Positions 1 through 6,232 are shown, counted from the stretch's first letter. The stretch is DNA of 16,044 bases from Pseudoselenomonas ruminantium (GCA_002373045.1 DFHU01000064.1:1-16044); one strand, 5' to 3'. Numbers and translations are program-made. The notes: a model not told the origin generated them from the letters alone.

Positions 1-61
1 GCTATTTAACTGTCGAAAACGGGACTTTCAAACTATTTTGTTTATTTTTTTGCATAAATCA

Positions 62-101
62 AAAACAGGCTTGACCGGTTAAATTTCAACCAGTCAAGCC
101 T
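62..101 (-). terminator. Rho-independent terminator after the cobA/hemL remnant
   Basis: Arms at 67-80 and 88-101 enclose a 7-nt loop. Read on the minus strand the stem has 14 pairs, one of them a G-U wobble, and is followed by GTTTTTG. On the plus strand the same position is a C/A mismatch, so the minus-strand RNA folds better. It lies just downstream of the stop of the remnant ORF at 118. It is close in sequence to the hairpin at 5382-5418. Confidence 0.7.
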
Positions 102-117
102 TACTTTTGTTGTTATT

Positions 118-203
118 TTATTTTTCCATAGCCGCCACAGCTGCAAATGCTTTTTCTGCCACCGCGATGATGCGCTCGATGTCTTCGTCCGTATGGGAGC
201 CGC
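118..203 (-). pseudogene. 3' end remnant of a second hemL
   Basis: Read on the minus strand, this stretch encodes 25 residues that match the C-terminus of the intact HemL in this window (encoded from about 6366 down to 6294) at about 19 of 25 positions, including HTDEDI and the final AFA-VAAM. Two extra residues (EK) and a TAA stop follow. The rest of hemL is absent. Upstream it joins, in the same reading frame, a fragment resembling cobA. The divergence from the intact gene says this is not a recent copy. It is probably non-functional; a short chimeric peptide cannot be excluded. Confidence 0.8.
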
Positions 204-285
204 AGTCGTTTTCGATTAATTTACTGGTGATATACGGCAGATTGGTTACGCTCATCAGAAGGACGAGCATATCCACATCAGCGGA
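204..285 (-). pseudogene. Internal remnant of a second cobA (SUMT domain)
   Basis: The minus strand encodes DVDMLVLLMSVTNLPYITSK followed by LIEND, matching GVDTLVFLMGVANLPHITGK followed by LIENG in the CobA domain of the intact fusion (encoded around 9546-9618). By eye about 59 of 80 bases agree with no gap. Both ends of cobA are missing; an in-frame TGA lies immediately upstream (about 289). The fragment runs in frame into the hemL 3' remnant, in the order expected if everything between mid-cobA and the end of hemL had been deleted from an older hem cluster. Confidence 0.75.
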
Positions 286-334
286 AAGTCAAAATCAGTT
301 TGTCCCAGAATGTCAACGTCCACGCTCCATTTTA

Positions 335-532
335 TCATAATACCGAGCATCTGGCGACATAAGTAGTGCCAAAGCCCGTGACGGTTCCTGTTTTTTCCAT
401 CATGCCACGTCTCAAACCGAAGTGCACCGCATAATTGCCAACAAAATATCCTGTCCCCACGACGAATGCCATAACGACCACAGCCATAGTCAGAACTGCC
501 GTTAGGAGACAGGATAATACCAATTTATGCAT
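335..532 (-). CDS. Small membrane/exported protein, probably truncated
   Basis: This 65-residue ORF starts at ATG 532 behind a strong Shine-Dalgarno (AAAGGTGAT, good spacing), so initiation looks real. Residues 4-33 form one hydrophobic helix (signal peptide or anchor), followed by YFVGNYAVHFGLRRG and a short polar tail. The N-terminal pattern, helix then an aromatic NYA segment and basic residues, resembles the start of membrane-anchored alpha/beta hydrolases. No catalytic part follows, and the stop lies beside the cobA/hemL scar, so I read it as the 5' end of a broken gene. It could also be a genuine small membrane protein. The ribosome binding site can be sequestered in a hairpin (533-580). 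Confidence 0.45.
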   Translation of the reverse strand: MHKLVLSCLLTAVLTMAVVVMAFVVGTGYFVGNYAVHFGLRRGMMEKTGTVTGFGTTYVARCSVL

Positions 533-580
533 GGAATCACCTTTCTAGCATTCTTATTCGTCAAACAAAAAGATGATTCC
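533..580 (-). promoter_or_regulatory. Hairpin sequestering the RBS of the 65-aa ORF
   Basis: On the minus strand GGAATCATC (572-580) can pair with GGTGATTCC (533-541), a 9-bp stem with one G-U pair and a 30-nt loop. The 3' arm contains the core of the Shine-Dalgarno and abuts the ATG. This would occlude initiation when folded. Read on the plus strand the second arm is followed by TTTTT, so it could alternatively act as a weak plus-strand terminator. Confidence 0.35.
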
Positions 581-662
581 TTTTTATCACTGATATGCAA
601 TTTTCACCATAAACAAGTTGCAACTTTAACCTTTTTGGCATAATAAGGATGGAACACACCGT

Positions 663-2252
663 TCACTTTCCTCTTAATTCCTTTGCCTTGGCTAAATCTG
701 CATTGGCTTGTTTGATATTGCCCAACTGCTTATAAACAAGACCGCGAATATAGTATGCATCTGCATTGTTTGGTTTAAGGGCGATTGCATTTGTTAAATC
801 GGCTATCGCTTGCGTATAGTTGCCTTGTTCTGTATTGGCGAGACCGCGTACGAAGTATGCTTCTGCATCATTCGGATTAAAGGCTATTGCCTTATTTAAA
901 TCGTCTATAGCTTGCATGTAATTGCCTTGTTTAGCATAGGCTATACCACGCTTGCTGTATGCTTCTGCATCGTTCGGAGCAAGGGCGATAGCCTTTGTAA
1001 AATCAGCAATCGCTTGCATATGCTTGCCTTGAACACCATAGACAATACCTCGACCGATATATACTTTTGCATCGTTCAGATTAAGTGTTATCGCCTTTGT
1101 CAAATCGGCTATAGCTTGCATGTAGGAGCCTTGTTGGGCATAGGCTATACCACGCTTGCTGTATGCTTCTGCATCGTTCGGAGCAAGGGCGATAGCCTTT
1201 GTAAAATCAGCAATCGCTTGCATATGCTTGCCTTGAACACCATAGACAATACCTCGACCGATATATACTTTTGCATCGTTCAGATTAAGTGTTATCGCCT
1301 TTGTCAAATCGGCTATAGCTTGCATGTAGGAGCCTTGTTTGGCATAGGCTGAACCACGATTGTAGTATATTTTGGCATCATTAGGCTTAAGAGCGACAGC
1401 CTTATTGTAATCGGCTATTGCTTGCGCTTGCTTACCTTGTATGCTATAGGCATTACCACGATTGTTGTATGCATATGCATAGTTCGGATCAATGGCGATA
1501 GCTTTATTGTAATCTGCCATGGCGTTCGTATGATTGTCTTGGGCATCATAGACAGCCCCCCTTGCGCAATACGCCTTTGGATTATTATCATCCAGCCCTA
1601 TCGCTTGAGTAAACACGTCTATCGCTTCGGTATATTTTCCGTCATTGTATAGCCGCCAACCTTCTTCTATCTTTTGATTCGCCAAAAACTTATTGTCGGA
1701 GCTCACCATTTCCTTTTCTAATACATGCTTCTCTTGTGCATTGGTTACATTGACTAATTTTTTTCGTAGCGTGGTCAACTCCGCATCCAGTTTGGCCTTA
1801 TCGGCCTGCAACTGCTTATTCTGCTCCACCAGTTCCATATTCTTTAACTGATCCCGCTTTAGCCATTCATCAACCTGAACGCTATCAACCGTGGCGCGAA
1901 TTCTAGCTACGATTTGGAAACTGCCACCAGCTTCACTCACAGGATTGGTGATATATTGCACATCCACGATTTTGATAATCGTGTTGGCAATAGCAACGAT
2001 TTCATCCTCCATCAAGGTGTGATTAACCGTGCGGGTGTAACTTTTTACATATACCCCCGCCTGTTCCGCCGCATGCTGCTCGGCTCTGGCCTTCGCCCGC
2101 TGTTTAGCAATATCCGGCGTCTCAAAGTCACTCATGATGTACTCGCCAACACCCTCGTAAGTTTTGACTTCCGCCTGACTGACCTGCGCATTGCCAAACA
2201 TCGCCAGCATACAAACAGATGCAACAATTACCTTTTTGAACATACGCTGCAT
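663..2252 (-). CDS. Secreted LPP20/FlgT-like, coiled-coil and TPR protein
   Basis: This 529-residue protein appears exported. Residues 1-29 form a signal peptide with a likely cut after VSQA. Residues about 33-135 (EGVGEYIMSDFETPDIAKQR onward) resemble the LPP20/FlgT N-terminal fold found in envelope proteins. Residues about 135-190 are a charged coiled coil. About ten 34-residue TPR units run to the end, most with the AIADxxKAIxLxPND pattern. TPRs mediate protein-protein contacts, so an envelope scaffold or assembly role is inferred; no enzyme motif is seen. ATG 2252 is preferred over ATG 2258, because GGGGG sits six bases before it but directly abuts the other. Two TPRs are duplicated almost exactly at DNA level. 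The copy number of TPRs may vary between strains. Confidence 0.85.
   Translation of the reverse strand: MQRMFKKVIVASVCMLAMFGNAQVSQAEVKTYEGVGEYIMSDFETPDIAKQRAKARAEQHAAEQAGVYVKSYTRTVNHTLMEDEIVAIANTIIKIVDVQYITNPVSEAGGSFQIVARIRATVDSVQVDEWLKRDQLKNMELVEQNKQLQADKAKLDAELTTLRKKLVNVTNAQEKHVLEKEMVSSDNKFLANQKIEEGWRLYNDGKYTEAIDVFTQAIGLDDNNPKAYCARGAVYDAQDNHTNAMADYNKAIAIDPNYAYAYNNRGNAYSIQGKQAQAIADYNKAVALKPNDAKIYYNRGSAYAKQGSYMQAIADLTKAITLNLNDAKVYIGRGIVYGVQGKHMQAIADFTKAIALAPNDAEAYSKRGIAYAQQGSYMQAIADLTKAITLNLNDAKVYIGRGIVYGVQGKHMQAIADFTKAIALAPNDAEAYSKRGIAYAKQGNYMQAIDDLNKAIAFNPNDAEAYFVRGLANTEQGNYTQAIADLTNAIALKPNNADAYYIRGLVYKQLGNIKQANADLAKAKELRGK
939..1346 (-). repeat. Tandem 204-bp duplication inside the TPR gene
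   Basis: Segments 939-1142 and 1143-1346 differ, by eye, at a single base (TTGTTGGG versus TTGTTTGG near the junction). Each is exactly two TPR units (68 codons), so reading frame and helical register are kept. The surrounding TPRs are clearly more diverged. This indicates a recent duplication by slippage or unequal recombination. Confidence 0.95.
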
Positions 2253-2334
2253 ATACATCCCCCACTTTCATATTTTCCTATACTATTCGCTACACCACTA
2301 CAACATACCTGCAAAAAATAGACCTTATTTGTAT

Positions 2335-2505
2335 TCCAGTCGGAAGCTCGCCCAGAACGGTGCCACGGCCATTTACATAGCAAACAACCTTTCGTTCACA
2401 CATACCGCAACGACATTGCTCGCCTTTAGTGGGATGAATATTGATGGCAATGACTCCACTCGGCAAATTTTCACGTCATCAATAGTTGTATGCTTTTTCA
2501 ATATT
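2335..2505 (-). pseudogene. Decayed ISL3-type transposase N-terminal fragment
   Basis: The 358-bp gap between abiH and the TPR gene contains no intact gene. On its minus strand one frame reads VIAINIHPTKGEQCRCGMCE, which resembles the N-terminal zinc-ribbon region of ISL3-family transposases (basic residues, then CxCxxC). Just upstream, in another frame, is HTTIDD, a typical preceding segment, so at least one frameshift is present. The similarity fades after GELPTG (about 2338) and nothing of the catalytic part remains. No terminal inverted repeats were recognised. The family call is from memory of the motif and is moderate. Confidence 0.45.
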
Positions 2506-2610
2506 TATCAGGGATAAAAAGATTACGGCCTCCAAACTTTCTGATAGGATGCCTTAATTTTTTACATTTCTAAATCCGTCATTTGCTTCTTAGTGCTTTA
2601 CTCACCATAA

Positions 2611-3750
2611 TCAATGTGGAATTTTTTCAAACTCAATATCACCATCAGAAATATATTCTAACACACGCTCTTGACCTATTATTTGAAATAAATTAGCCAA
2701 CTGCTCATTATATGCCTTTTCATTGTAATAATAAATTGTAATATGTTTTATCCTACCTGCAAATAAATCGTTATTTGATTTTTTGAATAACCATCCCAAC
2801 GAATAACTATCAGCTGCTGTCAACGAATGTCCATATATTACCGCATTCCATTCCGCTCCACCGCAACCAGGCATAGAAAAAATATGTTTATATCTATTTC
2901 CCAACCTATAATATACAAGCTGATATATTTTCTTAAAATCAGCACACTCCAATAATGTGTTTTTTAAGTCATTAGATAAAGTTTCATCTGTACCTAAAAC
3001 TAAATTATGTTCTTTAACCTCTCCGTGAAGGTAATAAATATTTTTAAATGATTCATCATAAACATTTTGATATGTATGTGTATAATTATAAGACAAAATC
3101 GCCCTTACGTTTTCTATCGAATCAATAAGTTTTATTTTTTTCTCTTCGCCATGAACCTCCTCTTGATTTAAATAAAATTCTATTATTACATTCAAAATAT
3201 TAAGGTCGCTCTTTAACTCTGGAATAAGTTGCTCTCTCATGGCAATCAAATCAGTGGCATATCCGCCAAACACCACCGCTAAATCATCATCATACGTCTT
3301 ATTTAAAAGTATATTTTCTATATTTGCTACGACATGATGAATTTCCGCTTCGAAATCTACCCAACCTTCTCCCATCCGTCGATCACGATTCGTAAGTACA
3401 CTCATGAAATACTGAAACCACCAGTTGCCATATTTTATTAAATAACTTCTTGCATATTGATAAGAATTTACCAAATCACCATTTAACTGCATAACTTTAT
3501 ACGCTTCATATTTTCCGGAATGATTCTTTTGCCACTGATTATTATAGGCCTTGAATACTTTATTTATCATATTCACATCAAATTTATGAGCATAAGCCTT
3601 GAATTCCTCTTCAGATGTGAAATCTATATTTTGATTACCAACAGCCATATCTGACATGATTGCATTAAGTATATCTCGATAACTAGTTTTCATACCGTGA
3701 GCAAGGTCAAATCCATTACCTATCACCAAAAGTGTGTTAACTTTCGCCAT
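2611..3750 (-). CDS. abiH: AbiH-family abortive infection protein
   Basis: This 379-residue protein matches AbiH proteins, which abort phage infection in lactococci and occur in many bacterial defence islands. Visible hallmarks are the N-terminal IGNGFDLAHGMKTSY (residues 10-24), WVDFEAEIHHV (130-140), ILSYNYTHTYQNVYD (218-232), YYLHGEV (239-245), VLGTDE (251-256) and IYGHSL-xxxD further on. The length fits the family. The order GNGFD, S-x-NYT, LHG recalls the NAD-binding layout of SIR2-like domains; that is my inference, not an established activity of this protein. ATG 3750 is preferred to TTG 3756 because AAGGGGAAG is better spaced from it. It lies 44 bp after the AlbA_2/ATPase gene on the same strand and is probably co-transcribed. 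It is visibly AT-rich compared with the hem genes, which suggests horizontal transfer. Confidence 0.9.
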   Translation of the reverse strand: MAKVNTLLVIGNGFDLAHGMKTSYRDILNAIMSDMAVGNQNIDFTSEEEFKAYAHKFDVNMINKVFKAYNNQWQKNHSGKYEAYKVMQLNGDLVNSYQYARSYLIKYGNWWFQYFMSVLTNRDRRMGEGWVDFEAEIHHVVANIENILLNKTYDDDLAVVFGGYATDLIAMREQLIPELKSDLNILNVIIEFYLNQEEVHGEEKKIKLIDSIENVRAILSYNYTHTYQNVYDESFKNIYYLHGEVKEHNLVLGTDETLSNDLKNTLLECADFKKIYQLVYYRLGNRYKHIFSMPGCGGAEWNAVIYGHSLTAADSYSLGWLFKKSNNDLFAGRIKHITIYYYNEKAYNEQLANLFQIIGQERVLEYISDGDIEFEKIPH

Positions 3751-3794
3751 GTACAATCTTCCCCTTAATTATTCTTCATATACGGAATTTACAT

Positions 3795-5243
3795 TTAGAT
3801 ATTTCGCTTGTATTTTTGCTTATGACTTTGAGGCTGGTCCGGTATAGTCATGGATAGCAGCCCTGCCTCCAGCATCGGCTTTACATAGTGCTGCATAACG
3901 TAACCTACGGTCTTTACCCCTAGGAATTTCGCAATTTCTGCCCGGCTGCGGGGCTCACTGCAGAAGTTCAATAATTCCTGTTGGCGCTTATCCTCTACGT
4001 TTTTCTTTTGTACTTCTTCATGTGCTTTCCTATAGAAAGTCACCACAAAAGTACCGCGTTTATCTTCCAGCCTTGCTGGCGGTAGACCAAATCTTGATAA
4101 TTCTTTCTCTATAATAGGAATTCCCGAATAGCGGTTTTCTGTTATCTGCAAGGTTTCCAACGCAGAGGCCAGCATAGGATTGCGGGTATCCGGTTGTACC
4201 TTCCCCAGTTGGTCAACGGTTATACGCCCATATATGCCGCCAGGACTTCTGATCTCCATTCGGTCAGCAAAGAGCTGAATTTGGATTGGCATACCTTCTG
4301 TATGAATGCTGTAATCCCGATGAACCAAGGCATTGAGGATAGCTTCCCGAACTGCCGTCATGGGATATTCCGTTTTATCCTCACGCTTACCAGTTTCCTC
4401 ATTGATAATCGTCTTGCTTTTGATATTACGGCGCACGAATTGCAAAGAGCGTTCCAAAATCTGCGGAATATCTCCCTCAATACGCTCATTATCCAAAAAG
4501 CGTTCACCTTCCGCTCCCAACTCGCTGATACGCAAACCGGGAACCACAGTCGCGATTACGCAAAGCTGCGGATAATAAGCCTGTGGGTAAAGGCCAAACA
4601 GCAGCGCTGCACACAGGGTAATTTTATCCTCTACGGTGATGCTCATTAAATCCTGAATTTGCTCATCTGTTAACTGCGAGAGATTAGGCTTGCCCAAACG
4701 CAGTCGGTGCATATAATCAGCCAGCTTATTCTTGTCCAGTGACTCTAACGACATACGATTAGCTACTCGCACCTCATCCTGATACTTCCGGCGGAAGGCT
4801 TCATAACTGTATATTTCATACTCCGTCATAGGTTCATCACTATCCCCTACCCGCACATAGGAACCCTTTATCCGCCCCATGCCACGATAATAGCAGGGAC
4901 GCTCCGCAATATCCAAAGCCGGTATCTCCGCCGCTACAAAAGATTTACCATCTATCTCCACTACGGTCAACACCGGACGAACCACCGGTTCCATCTGCAA
5001 GCACTGCGCGTTGATTTGTTTTTGGATATCCTGCGCATCATATACACCTACCGGCTCATATCCCTTGCTTTCATCAATACCAAAAAGGATGATACCCCCT
5101 CCATCCTGATTGGAAAAACTCGACAATGTATCATATAACCGCTTGGGACACCCCATATGGGCAGCTTTCAGTTCCAAAGATTGCGATTCATAACGCAATT
5201 TTTGAACAGACTTCACCATTTCTTGCAGTTCTTCTCTTGTCAT
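3795..5243 (-). CDS. AlbA_2 (Schlafen-type) / GHKL ATPase / winged-helix protein
   Basis: This 482-residue three-domain protein is of a type usually annotated as ATP-binding transcriptional regulator. Residues about 15-135 form an AlbA_2 domain, with ESQSLELKAA (19-28) and FSNQDGGGIILFGIDES (43-59). Residues about 290-400 match the HATPase_c_4 ATP-binding module, with the N-box EAILNALVHRDYS (300-312) and PGGIYG (334-339). Residues about 420-465 form a winged helix (RSRAEIAKFLGVKTVGYVMQ). E19, E24 and D57 fall where Schlafen nucleases carry their acidic triad, so RNA cleavage is possible but unproven. The start ATG 5243 has GAGGA eight bases upstream. A consensus promoter and an A-rich repeat array precede it, and abiH follows by 44 bp. 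It may regulate itself, act in defence with AbiH, or both. Confidence 0.85.
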   Translation of the reverse strand: MTREELQEMVKSVQKLRYESQSLELKAAHMGCPKRLYDTLSSFSNQDGGGIILFGIDESKGYEPVGVYDAQDIQKQINAQCLQMEPVVRPVLTVVEIDGKSFVAAEIPALDIAERPCYYRGMGRIKGSYVRVGDSDEPMTEYEIYSYEAFRRKYQDEVRVANRMSLESLDKNKLADYMHRLRLGKPNLSQLTDEQIQDLMSITVEDKITLCAALLFGLYPQAYYPQLCVIATVVPGLRISELGAEGERFLDNERIEGDIPQILERSLQFVRRNIKSKTIINEETGKREDKTEYPMTAVREAILNALVHRDYSIHTEGMPIQIQLFADRMEIRSPGGIYGRITVDQLGKVQPDTRNPMLASALETLQITENRYSGIPIIEKELSRFGLPPARLEDKRGTFVVTFYRKAHEEVQKKNVEDKRQQELLNFCSEPRSRAEIAKFLGVKTVGYVMQHYVKPMLEAGLLSMTIPDQPQSHKQKYKRNI

Positions 5244-5256
5244 TTTATAATTCCTC

Positions 5257-5336
5257 TTTATATTTTATGTTTTCTCTTTACGTTTTTCTTTATATTTTAA
5301 CATTTTCTTTATATTTCATGTTTTATTTTACGTTTC
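5257..5336. repeat. A/T-rich direct repeats in the leader of the AlbA_2 gene
   Basis: On the plus strand a unit of about 30 bp, TTTATATTT(T/C)ATGTTTT followed by TTTACGTTT, occurs at 5257-5286 and 5308-5336. A partial copy, TTTATATTTTAA, lies between them at 5289-5300. The upstream copy overlaps the -10 box of the predicted promoter; the others lie in the transcribed leader. They could be operator sites for the winged helix of the downstream protein. Low-complexity drift is the alternative. Confidence 0.6.
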
Positions 5337-5353
5337 ATCGTTATATTTGTCAA
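5325..5353 (-). promoter_or_regulatory. Sigma-A-type promoter of the AlbA_2/abiH unit
   Basis: The minus strand shows TTGACA (5348-5353), a 17-bp spacer and TAAAAT (5325-5330). The start point would be near 5318, giving a leader of about 75 nt made mostly of the A-rich repeats. Confidence 0.6.
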
Positions 5354-5381
5354 TTTCAAATTTATATTTTCCCATTTATAA

Positions 5382-5418
5382 AAGGCTTGACCAATCAAAA
5401 TTTGACCGGTCAAGCCTT
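5382..5418 (-). terminator. Rho-independent terminator after the PBECR4-like gene
   Basis: Arms 5382-5396 and 5404-5418 enclose a 7-nt loop. The minus-strand RNA pairs over 15 bp with two G-U wobbles and ends in a short U run (TTTTAT). It lies about 60 bp past the stop at 5480. On the plus strand the wobble pairs become mismatches, which favours minus-strand function. The sequence is a diverged copy of the hairpin at 67-101. Confidence 0.65.
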
Positions 5419-5463
5419 GCTACAGTCCAAGCAGGAGCCGGCAAGTCAAATTTGACATGTCAA
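5402..5463. repeat. Three TTGAC/GTCAA perfect palindromes
   Basis: Three perfect 12-bp palindromes occur within 62 bp: TTGACCGGTCAA (5402-5413, inside the terminator), GTCAAATTTGAC (5445-5456) and TTGACATGTCAA (5452-5463, overlapping the second). They resemble binding sites of dimeric repressors such as TetR-type proteins, but no regulator gene is adjacent. The rest of the 5244-5479 gap holds the AlbA_2 promoter and its leader repeats. Confidence 0.5.
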
Positions 5464-5479
5464 CGCCCGCTAAATTTCC

Positions 5480-6040
5480 TTAATGCATATTTATTCTTTT
5501 ATCCACTACATACATATCCAATATTTTCAACTTGGTCTGTCGGATTAAAAATTTCGGCGTATTTCGAGAAAAGAATGACACAGGAACATACTTTCCTTCT
5601 TGCCTCCCCTTCAAGAACAGGTGATAGATGATCTCCTGTTCCCTTTGATAGAGCAGAAAATCGGCGATTATCCTCGTGCCTGCTAACTGAGAATTGAACT
5701 TGATGATTACCTTGCCGCCTTTTAATGCCGCCAATAGTTGTGGTAGATAGGCCAAGTCATGTAACCGATGGTCTATCTCAGGGAAAAACACACTTGATTG
5801 CAGGTAGTTGTAGTCAATCTCCCCCATAAGCAATCGCCTATATAAATTGCTCTTTGATTTTGCATTGTGAATATCTGCTAAATCCGCCAATTTTCCGATA
5901 CCTGCCAAGTGCAGAAAATGCTCCGGCAGAAAGAAAAAGGAAATATCCAGCAACTCTTGATGGACACTGCCTATTTTCAAATGATAGTCCTTATGGCACA
6001 ACGATTGATAGGCATCAAGCGCTTCCCTCAATACATCCAC
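5480..6040 (-). CDS. PBECR4-like putative nuclease-fold protein
   Basis: This is a protein of 186 residues if started at GTG 6040. I recognise the pattern of the PBECR4 domain (phage-Barnase-EndoU-ColicinE5/D-RelE-like nuclease superfamily): FFFLPEHFLHLAGIGKLADL (36-55), LYRRLLMGEIDY (67-78), then RLHDLAYLPQLL and a C-terminal beta-rich part ending KILDMY. Such domains are common in phage and mobile-element proteins and are predicted RNases or toxins; activity here is inference. GTG 6040 is chosen because AAGGTGAT sits just before it. The longer reading from ATG 6076 would begin inside a strong terminator hairpin (6063-6092). The gene stands alone between the hem operon and the accessory segment, with its own terminator at 5382-5418. 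No signal peptide or membrane segment is evident. Confidence 0.6.
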   Translation of the reverse strand: MDVLREALDAYQSLCHKDYHLKIGSVHQELLDISFFFLPEHFLHLAGIGKLADLADIHNAKSKSNLYRRLLMGEIDYNYLQSSVFFPEIDHRLHDLAYLPQLLAALKGGKVIIKFNSQLAGTRIIADFLLYQREQEIIYHLFLKGRQEGKYVPVSFFSRNTPKFLIRQTKLKILDMYVVDKRINMH

Positions 6041-6058
6041 ATTTATCACCTTACACGC

Positions 6059-6092
6059 AAAAATCGCCCAAGGCATCAGCGCCTCAGGCGAT
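6059..6092 (-). terminator. Strong rho-independent terminator
   Basis: On the minus strand arms 6081-6092 and 6063-6074 form a 12-bp stem with two G-U wobbles and a 6-nt loop, followed by TTTTTGCG. It can end both the hem operon read-through (hemL stops about 200 bp upstream) and the RNA started at 6233-6264. Confidence 0.75.
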
Positions 6093-6228
6093 GGAAATCC
6101 GGCATTTTTCTTTCGGCTTTCGCCTAGACAGGCTTTGGCTCAATGCAAACCATACACAAAGACCTCCACTGGACACTTCCCTGACCAAGCCTCCAGAATC
6201 AACGGTGAAGATAAGCCGAACGCTATCT
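6059..6228 (-). ncRNA. Candidate small RNA or attenuated leader
   Basis: A promoter-like sequence at 6233-6264 and a strong terminator at 6059-6092 delimit a predicted RNA of about 170 nt. Inside it, on the minus strand, are an 8-bp hairpin with a one-base bulge right at the 5' end (AAGATAGC with GCTTATCTT), a GGC-GAAA-GCC tetraloop hairpin, and a longer pairing of GGCTTGG with CCAAAGCC. A nine-codon reading frame, MVCIEPKPV, with GGAGG nine bases upstream of its ATG, could be a leader peptide. I do not recognise any known riboswitch or RNA class. Either a free-standing RNA or a regulatory leader of the PBECR4-like gene would fit. Confidence 0.35.
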
Positions 6229-6232
6229 TACA

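Noticed and set aside
615..626. 12-bp palindrome AAGTTGCAACTT downstream of the TPR gene
   Set aside because: Isolated, with no T run and no second site; it may be chance in an AT-rich gap.
912..1352. Plus-strand frame with regular cysteine-rich repeats, and possible CRISPR-like periodicity
   Set aside because: The periodicity is the antisense image of the TPR repeats; units are 102/204 bp coding repeats with no spacers.
5126..5455. Plus-strand frame rich in Phe/Tyr/Leu
   Set aside because: It is a low-complexity translation of the A-rich leader and the antisense of the AlbA_2 gene start; no ribosome binding site.
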